Shown: one piece after another, positions 7,087-8,428 of the stretch
How positions within the stretch are numbered: position 1 is the stretch's first letter
How the letters are laid out: each line of letters starts with the position of its first letter
Assembly: GCA_002417685.1 (NCBI GenBank)
Contig: DICP01000035.1
Span: 1 to 8,428, forward strand
Length of the DNA: 8,428 nucleotides
Source: Candidatus Mesolinea sp. UBA5823
GTDB taxonomy: Bacteria; Chloroflexota; Anaerolineae; Anaerolineales; Anaerolineaceae
Direction: 5' to 3'
The notes under the pieces: model-generated
The model's database searches: none
What the model saw: the letters and a program-made list of their open reading frames with translations, nothing else
What the model was told of the DNA's origin: nothing
Position numbers and translations under genes: made by a program

Positions 7087-8095
7087 TTTTATAAGCCTTT
7101 CTCAATTCCTCTTCAGAAAATATGCAGCGATATGCACGTCCATTGCCAAGTTCCTGCATTTCAATCGTATTCATCTTTGTACACTGTGGAATGGCATATT
7201 TACAGCGAGCCGCAAAGCGGCAGCCAGAAGGCGGATCCTTAAGGTTGGGGGGGGCGCCAGGAATTGCAACCAGCTGCTGTTCCCGCATACCTTCCTCTGG
7301 TACGATGACCGAGCCCATCAGCCCTCGTGAATAAGGATGCAGCGGATCAAGGACCACTTCATCCGCAGTCCCTTTTTCCACGATTTGGCCAGCATACATG
7401 ACCATAATGTCATCAACCACGTTATAAAGCAGGGGTAGCTCATGGGTGATAAAAACCATCCCTTTGATAAATCCGCTCTGCATCAAGTCCACCAGCATTT
7501 TTATGACCATTTTTTGGCTGGTTACGTCCAAGGCTGAAGAGGGTTCATCAGCAATTAGAACTTTTGGTCCTAGAATGACTGAGACGGCAATCACTGTGCG
7601 CTGTTTCATTCCGCCTGAAAGCTCAACTGGGTATTTATACAGAACCGATTCTGGCAACCCGAGTAAAGTAAAACGCTCTTTGGCAAGATTAAAAATTTCC
7701 TCTTTTGGGGCTTTGGGGTTGTGAGCCCAAATCACATCTTGAATAAAGTTGAGCACCTTCTGCGTTGGGTTGAGCGCATTCATTGCAGCCTGAGGAATAT
7801 AAGAGATTTCCGTCCCCAAGATCTTGCGGCGAATGACATCTGGATCCATTTTGGTAATATTATTCCCATCCAGGTAGATATCTCCGCTGATATAATGCAA
7901 GGGCGAAAAGTAATAACCCATCATACTCAAGGCAAGCGTTGACTTTCCACAGCCTGATTCTCCAGCAATACCCAATGATTTTCCTTCTTCCACTTTGAGA
8001 GAGACGCGATCGACAGCGTAAACATCCTCATGAAAACGGGTGACATACTTTGTTGAGAGTTCATTAACTTCCAATAAGACTTTAGACATTTTCAC
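7079..8095 (-). CDS. Opp/Dpp-family ABC transporter ATP-binding protein, OppD-like
   Basis: This 338-residue ATPase is the first of the pair. Motifs are Walker A GESGCGKS (45-52), Q-loop Gln102, signature LSGGMKQR (159-166), Walker B KVLIADE (178-184) with Glu184, D-loop SALD (187-190) and H-loop His218 followed by Glu instead of the usual Asp. The oligopeptide-transporter C-terminal domain is complete: DPLHPYSRGLM (250-260), then PPSGCRFAARC. Its four cysteines at 292, 298, 305 and 324 match the pattern linked to an iron-sulfur cluster in some Opp/Dpp ATPases. The listed start is a GTG three bases after the permease stop. An ATG two codons in (8089) is equally possible: AGGTGA sits upstream but only two bases from that ATG. 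The coding strand holds eight consecutive C residues (7247-7254) within the codons for Ala-Pro-Pro; the frame is intact. Substrate is inferred from the linked glycosidase genes. Confidence 0.94.
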   Translation of the reverse strand: MKMSKVLLEVNELSTKYVTRFHEDVYAVDRVSLKVEEGKSLGIAGESGCGKSTLALSMMGYYFSPLHYISGDIYLDGNNITKMDPDVIRRKILGTEISYIPQAAMNALNPTQKVLNFIQDVIWAHNPKAPKEEIFNLAKERFTLLGLPESVLYKYPVELSGGMKQRTVIAVSVILGPKVLIADEPSSALDVTSQKMVIKMLVDLMQSGFIKGMVFITHELPLLYNVVDDIMVMYAGQIVEKGTADEVVLDPLHPYSRGLMGSVIVPEEGMREQQLVAIPGAPPNLKDPPSGCRFAARCKYAIPQCTKMNTIEMQELGNGRAYRCIFSEEELRKAYKNG

Positions 8096-8098
8096 CTG

Positions 8099-8428
8099 CT
8101 ATTCCCGTAAGGTCGGGTTGAAAACCTGGTCAAGCCCAGTGTTCATTAGGTTCATCGAAAAAGAGATTAGTGCAATCATAATCAATACAGGTAAGTAAGC
8201 CCACCACTTTCCCATAATATGTGCCTGATAAATCATCGCCCAATTCATCATTAACCCTAATGTGGGCACTTCTGTTGTGCGTGGTCCTAACCCCAAGATA
8301 GAAAGGCTTGCTTCAGCAAGAATTGCAGATGAAATTTGCAAGATCAGAGCCATCACCACATAAGAAGCAATATAAGGGAAAATATCATGGGTAATGATGT
8401 AGAAGATTGAGTGACCCGACAATTTAGA
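8099..8428 (-). CDS. Opp/Dpp-family ABC transporter permease, OppC-like, C-terminal part
   Basis: The frame is open to the right edge, so only the last 109 or so residues are present and the true start lies outside the window. The fragment shows the permease coupling region: THDIFPYIASYVV followed by ILAEASLSILGLGP, the EAA loop that docks on the ATPases, then two hydrophobic membrane segments (YVVMALILQISSAIL and WWAYLPVLIMIALISF). It ends in MNTGLDQVFNPTLRE, the usual short tail of DppC/OppC permeases with D and NP(R) near the end. It acts in the cytoplasmic membrane as half of the transport channel. The stop is three bases before the OppD-like start, consistent with one operon. A TTG at 8422 is just an internal leucine codon, not a start. 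Confidence 0.9.
   Translation of the reverse strand, partial: SKLSGHSIFYIITHDIFPYIASYVVMALILQISSAILAEASLSILGLGPRTTEVPTLGLMMNWAMIYQAHIMGKWWAYLPVLIMIALISFSMNLMNTGLDQVFNPTLRE

Overview
The window reads as part of a carbohydrate-utilisation locus from a fermentative or otherwise carbohydrate-degrading bacterium. By eye the base composition is moderate, near half G+C. The protein types (an Opp-family ABC transporter next to cytoplasmic GH2 and GH3 enzymes, and a short SGNH esterase) are common in Anaerolineae (Chloroflexota), Thermotogota and Firmicutes. I lean weakly to an anaerolineal chloroflexotan, but nothing here proves a taxon.

Layout: two rightward genes occupy the left end. One is an SGNH/GDSL esterase (119-817) with a good ribosome binding site and a plausible promoter. 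The other encodes a small conserved-looking protein of unknown function (best start 933, to 1274). Facing them is a leftward gene string that fills the rest. In transcription order it runs: the end of an Opp/Dpp-type permease (cut by the right edge, 8428-8099), an OppD-like ATPase (8095-7079), an OppF-like ATPase (7086-6259), a GH2 beta-mannosidase (6181-3701) and a GH3 beta-glucosidase-type enzyme (3685-1403). Gaps are 3 bases, an 8-base overlap, 77 bases and 15 bases, so the string is probably one operon. A strong hairpin followed by a T run (1339-1371) lies just past the GH3 stop and should end the leftward transcript. The two convergent units are separated by 128 bases.

How the genes may work together (inference): the Opp-family importer brings in beta-linked oligosaccharides, probably mannan or glucomannan fragments. 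The cytoplasmic GH2 enzyme removes beta-mannosyl residues and the GH3 enzyme removes beta-glucosyl residues. The SGNH esterase could remove acetyl groups from the same material, although it is transcribed separately and its substrate cannot be read from sequence. The substrate-binding protein, the first permease and any regulator would lie beyond the right edge.

I found no rRNA, tRNA, CRISPR array, insertion sequence or phage gene. Everything recognisable belongs to known families. The least explained items are the small protein at 933-1274 and an 8-base inverted repeat that covers the oppF stop codon ahead of the mannosidase gene.
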